A DNA stretch of 64,000 bases. It comes from Actinomyces sp. ZJ308. GTDB lineage: Bacteria; Actinomycetota; Actinomycetes; Actinomycetales; Actinomycetaceae. Positions 60,656 to 64,000 of this stretch are shown here, piece after piece. Both the position numbers and the translations under genes were made by a program. The DNA is taken from NCBI RefSeq assembly GCF_011752065.1, contig NZ_JAAIJY010000001.1:181320-245319 (forward strand), read 5' to 3'. The notes below the pieces were generated by a model that had not been told where the DNA came from, ran no database searches, and saw only the letters and a program-made list of their open reading frames with translations. Each line of letters begins with the position of its first letter. Positions within the stretch are counted from its first letter, which is position 1.

Positions 60656-61666
60656 GTGGGCAAGATCGCCTTCAGGCCTCACACGGGCGTTGTGCTACTC
60701 ATCTGCCTGGTGCTGCTTGTGACACTGATCCTCGTCAGTCTCGCCGTCGGGACCCGAGAATTGACACTGGAGGAGATCATCACCGGGCTGACCGGGCAGA
60801 AGAGGACCGTCGCCTCCATCATCATCTGGAGGATGCGCATGCCGCGCACCGTGCTGGCGATCGTCGTCGGCGCCGCCCTGGCCGTCGCGGGGGTCGTCAT
60901 GCAGGGACTGACCCGCAACCCGCTGGCCGAGCCCGGGATCCTCGGCGTCAACGCCGGTGCCTCCCTGGCCGTGGTCCTGTCGCTGTCCGTCCTGGGAGTC
61001 GGCGGCGTCGGCGGCTACCTCTGGTTCGCCTTCGCAGGCGCAGCCCTGGCCGCGGGACTCGTCCATCTCATGGCCCGCCGCAGTGCCGATGCCGGGCCGG
61101 CGCGCCTGGTGCTGGCCGGGGTGGCGCTGGGGGCCAGCCTGCGCGCCATCACCGGCACCATCACGATGTACGACTCCAAGACCTTCGACTCCTACCGGTT
61201 CTGGGTCCTGGGGTCGCTCGCCAGGCGCGACGCCGGACTGCTGGTGTGGATCGGCCCCTTCCTCGCCGTCGGCCTGGTGCTGGCCCTGGCCTCCGGGCTC
61301 ACGCTCAACGCCCTGGCGCTGGGGGAGGAGCAGGCCAGGGCCCTGGGAGTCAGTCCCGCACGGGCACGCGCCCTGGCGCTGGCAGCCATCACGCTCCTGT
61401 GCGGGGCGTCGACGGCGGCCGTCGGCCCGATCTCCTTCGTCGGGCTCGTGGTGCCGCAGGTGCTGCGGCTCGCCCTGGGAGCCGACCAGCGCAAGCTGCT
61501 GGCGGTCTCGCTCGTGGCCGGGCCGATCCTGCTGCTAGGAGCCGACATCCTGGGCCGCGTCCTCATCGTCCCCGCCGAGATGGAGGCCGGCGTCGTCACC
61601 GCCTTCATCGGCGGACCCGTCCTGCTGGCCATGGTGGTGCGCCGCATGGGGGTGAGGACCCGATGA
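60656..61666 (+). CDS. FecCD-family siderophore permease 1
   Basis: A 336-residue permease from GTG 60656 (a TTG at 60620 is an unlikely alternative). About nine or ten hydrophobic helices are visible. Family motifs include RMPRTVLAIVVGAALAVAGV, MQGLTRNPLAEPGILGVNAG, and RFWVLGSLARRD, with VGLVVPQVLRLALGADQRKL near the C-terminus. It should form the membrane channel with permease 2. Its last codon overlaps the next start (ATGA). Confidence 0.93.
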   Translation: MGKIAFRPHTGVVLLICLVLLVTLILVSLAVGTRELTLEEIITGLTGQKRTVASIIIWRMRMPRTVLAIVVGAALAVAGVVMQGLTRNPLAEPGILGVNAGASLAVVLSLSVLGVGGVGGYLWFAFAGAALAAGLVHLMARRSADAGPARLVLAGVALGASLRAITGTITMYDSKTFDSYRFWVLGSLARRDAGLLVWIGPFLAVGLVLALASGLTLNALALGEEQARALGVSPARARALALAAITLLCGASTAAVGPISFVGLVVPQVLRLALGADQRKLLAVSLVAGPILLLGADILGRVLIVPAEMEAGVVTAFIGGPVLLAMVVRRMGVRTR

Positions 61667-62808
61667 GCCGGCCCGTCTCGAACCCGCGGTCCCAGGACGT
61701 AGCCGAGCCTCAGGAGAAGCCGGACGACCCGGAGCAGCCCCAGCGGCCGGCCTACCTGGGGCCTCCCGTCTCCGTCAGAAGGCTTCCCGTCGGACCCCGG
61801 CAGGAGCTCCTGCTCCACCGCCGCGCCGTCGCGGTCACGATCATCCTGGCCCTGGCGGCCCTGGCGGTCATGGTCCTGACGGTCCTGACGGGTACCTACG
61901 ACATCTCAGCGGCGGATGCCCTGGGGACACTGCTGCGCGGAACGGGAAGCGACCTGGACCGCTTCATCGTCATCGACCAGCGTCTGCCGCGGGCGCTCGC
62001 AGCCGTGCTGGTGGGGGCGATGCTGGCGCTGTCGGGCGCCATCTTCCAGAGCCTGTCCCGTAACCCCCTGGGCAGCCCCGATATCGTGGGCTTCACCACC
62101 GGTGCCTCCACGGGCGGACTGCTGGCGATCCTGCTGGCCTCCGCCTCCTCGACCTTCCAGATCGGTGCGGGCACGATCCTCGGCGGTTTTGCGACGGCGG
62201 CGCTCGTCGCGCTCATGACGCTGCGTCGCGGGGTTGGTGGAGACAACCTCGTGCTGGCCGGTATCGCCCTGTCGGAGATGCTCTCGGCCGCCAACAACTA
62301 CCTCATCTCCCGGGCGTCTCTCCAGAGCGCGGAGGCGGCCAAGGCCTGGCAGTACGGCTCCTTCAACGCCATCTCATGGGGCCAGACCCGTCCGTTGCTC
62401 ATCGCGGCGATCGTGCTGCTGCCGCAGGTGCTCTGGCTCATTCGGCCCGCGGCCATGCTGGAGATGGGCGACGACGTCGCCACCGGCCTGGGGATGCGCG
62501 TCAGCAGGGTGCGCGGCGCGATGCTCGGCTACGGCGTCGTGCTGGCGGCCATGTGCGTGGCCGTGGCCGGGCCGATCGGCTTCCTGGCCCTGGCGGCCCC
62601 GCAGCTGGCGCGGCGTCTGAGCCGGTCGGCCGGGATCACCATGGTTGCCTCGGCCGCCATGGGGGCCCTGCTCCTGGGTGGGGCCGACCTCCTGGCGCAG
62701 CGTCTGCTCAGTCCCTTCCAGATCCCGGTGGGCCTGGTCAGTGCCGCGCTGGGCGGGATCTACCTCATCTGGTTGCTCATGGTCCCCTCCGAGCGCACGC
62801 CGAGATGA
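61663..62808 (+). CDS. FecCD-family siderophore permease 2
   Basis: A 381-residue permease from ATG 61663. A disordered cytoplasmic N-terminus of about 55 residues (Pro/Glu-rich) precedes the helices. Family motifs are RLPRALAAVLVGAMLALSGA, FQSLSRNPLGSPDIVGFTTG and FLALAAPQLARRLSRSAGIT. Heterodimeric pairing with permease 1 is usual for these importers. Coupling by ATGA overlap supports equal expression. Confidence 0.93.
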   Translation: MSRPVSNPRSQDVAEPQEKPDDPEQPQRPAYLGPPVSVRRLPVGPRQELLLHRRAVAVTIILALAALAVMVLTVLTGTYDISAADALGTLLRGTGSDLDRFIVIDQRLPRALAAVLVGAMLALSGAIFQSLSRNPLGSPDIVGFTTGASTGGLLAILLASASSTFQIGAGTILGGFATAALVALMTLRRGVGGDNLVLAGIALSEMLSAANNYLISRASLQSAEAAKAWQYGSFNAISWGQTRPLLIAAIVLLPQVLWLIRPAAMLEMGDDVATGLGMRVSRVRGAMLGYGVVLAAMCVAVAGPIGFLALAAPQLARRLSRSAGITMVASAAMGALLLGGADLLAQRLLSPFQIPVGLVSAALGGIYLIWLLMVPSERTPR

Positions 62809-62917
62809 GCGAGCGAGGCTGGCCCGCGGGATGTCGTTGTGAGTGATGTGGTGGTTGGTGGAATCCTGCGCGGTCAGGTGTCGCGGATCCGCCGTGGGTC
62901 AACTCAGGCTGGTGACG

Positions 62918-63366
62918 TTAGCGGTGCAGCTCAAGCAGCTGCTCCAGAATGGACACCACCGCGCCGGGGCGCGAGGGGACGCGGATCGTCCGCCTCCTCG
63001 CCCTGACCTCTTCCAGGCCGTCCCCGACGATGACACCGATGTCTGCCGCGCGGATCATCGCCACGTCGTTGGCGTCGTTGCCCACCGCGACCCACGTGGA
63101 GACGGACTGGTGGTGAAGTCCCGGTGTCTGCCCCATGACTGCTGTCCTTACTGTGGTGTCGGCTCCTCCCGAGGTAGTCGGCTCCTCCTCGCCGGTCGGC
63201 AGCCTCATGCAGATGCTCTTGTCCACCCCTGCCGCGCAGATGTCGACCACGCCGTCCTCGTGCGGGTAGGCGACGACGCCGTCAATGCGCAGACCCAGCA
63301 AGTCCTGGAGAGCGCCTGCGGGCTCCAGGCCGCCCACCTCCTGCGTGCCAGCAGCCTGGGCTGCTG
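62918..63366 (-). pseudogene. HAD-family phosphatase, 5' part cut off by an IS element
   Basis: Only the C-terminal part of a Cof-type HAD hydrolase is present, about 150 codons. Recognisable are ICAAGVDKSICMRL, which fits the usual KG-type turn, and VAVGNDANDVAMIRAADIGV, the metal-binding HAD motif IV, followed by VGDGLEEVRARRR. The N-terminal DxD nucleophile motif and the rest are missing because the IS3-type element lies directly upstream. The apparent ATG near the junction comes from the IS side. Confidence 0.8.
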
Positions 63367-64000
63367 GGTGTTTTTCGGACACTGCTTGTTTGGTGTTTCA
63401 GGCTGCCTTGGTTAGGCTCAGGAATTCTTGCTCGACCTCGTTAGGTGTGCGGTATCCCAGGGCTGAGTGAAGGCGCACATGATTGTATCTCAGCTCGATC
63501 CACGAGGCAATATCGTTGATCGCCTTCTGTCTCGTGGGGTACACCATTCTATGCACTCTCTCATTCTTGAGCGTGGCATTGAAGGATTCCGCCCACGCAT
63601 TGTCCCAACACACCCCCGTACGACCCACGGACGGGCGGATACCATAGGACTTCAGGTGGTCCAGAAACTTCTGAGACGTGTACTGACTGCCCCGGTCGGA
63701 GTGGAAGACCGTCACACCCTTTTCGACAGGGCACCGTCTGGCCGCCATGTCGATGGCCTCACACACCAGCGAGGTGCGCACATGGCTCGGCCATCGCATA
63801 CCCCACGACCTTCTTGGTGCAGCAGTCCAGAACCGTAGCAAGATAGACGAACCCGGCCCACGTACTGATATAGGTGATGTCCCCGCACCACTTACGCCCA
63901 GGCTTGTCGGCGGTGAAGTCCCGCCCCACCAGGTCGGGGCGCTCATCGAGGTCCGCGGCCGGCACGGTAGTGCGGACCTTCGCCCGTGGCTGCGCGGCCT
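63367..64000 (-). mobile_element. IS3-family insertion sequence (left end; continues past window)
   Basis: The element begins near 63367 with a GTGTTTTTCGGACAC stretch resembling IS3-family terminal repeats, although the exact border was not fixed by a target duplication. It contains the 3' part of an orfB-type DDE transposase read leftward. Insertion cut a HAD phosphatase gene. The right end lies outside the window. Confidence 0.75.
63398..64000 (-). pseudogene. IS3-family transposase OrfB with frameshift (partial)
   Basis: The DDE integrase core is recognisable: first Asp in KWCGDITYISTWAG, second Asp in VFHSDRGSQYTSQKFLDHLK, and Glu in NAWAESFNATLKNERVHR. The first part is in one frame and the rest in another. 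Around 63784-63785 an extra C (minus strand) shifts the frame between VVGYAMAE and HVRTSLVCEAID, which would otherwise join perfectly. The transposase is thus probably inactive unless the base is a sequencing error. The 5' end, including any orfA, lies past the window edge. Confidence 0.85.

Overview
This 64 kb window is chromosomal DNA of a high-GC actinobacterium. The mtrA-mtrB-lpqB module next to hpf, comF and secA, an Rv3235-family gene, a DtxR-type iron box, GTG/TTG starts and the sialidase/GH42 genes suggest the Actinomycetales, most likely an oral or host-associated Actinomyces. The genus is an inference from gene content; no 16S rRNA gene, tRNA gene or CRISPR array was seen.

Layout. 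1-7.2 kb: RDD and SpoIIM-like membrane proteins, then a left-facing operon (large membrane protein, DUF4129, DUF4350, MoxR ATPase, DUF58). 7.4-17.3 kb: the MtrAB-LpqB envelope-stress system, ribosome hibernation factor, ComF and SecA. 17.3-23.3 kb: an Rv3235-family protein, a LysM protein, an actinobacterial hypothetical, a small excisionase-type HTH protein, and SAF (CpaB-like) and CpaE/TadZ-like proteins without other Tad genes. 23.4-33.1 kb: L10 leader with attenuator, rplJ-rplL, rpoB, rpoC. 33.2-39.1 kb: glycan utilisation genes (DUF4862, sialidase, GH42 beta-galactosidase). 39.2-42.6 kb: two unknown membrane proteins and a gene broken by one stop codon. 42.6-47.4 kb: sbcC-sbcD. 47.4-50.2 kb: a low-GC island with one NB-ARC/STAND ATPase gene. 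50.3-58.4 kb: uppP, a histidinol-phosphatase-type gene, a TetR/flavodoxin-oxidoreductase fusion, GNAT, a second flavodoxin-type oxidoreductase with its HTH regulator, an aldo/keto reductase and a zinc alcohol dehydrogenase. 58.6-62.8 kb: a ferric-siderophore ABC transporter in two divergent arms around an iron box. 62.9-64 kb: a HAD phosphatase cut by an IS3-family element whose transposase has a frameshift.

How the parts relate. Most of the window is core: transcription, translation, secretion and envelope homeostasis. The accessory parts are the glycan locus, the redox/regulator cluster, the STAND ATPase island and the IS element. The best candidates for something undescribed are the NB-ARC protein with a novel N-terminal region and a very short TPR tail (possible defence gene), and the regulator-oxidoreductase fusion, which carries an internal ribosome binding site and an overlapping upstream mini-ORF. 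Short in-frame 12-bp tandem repeats recur in several genes.
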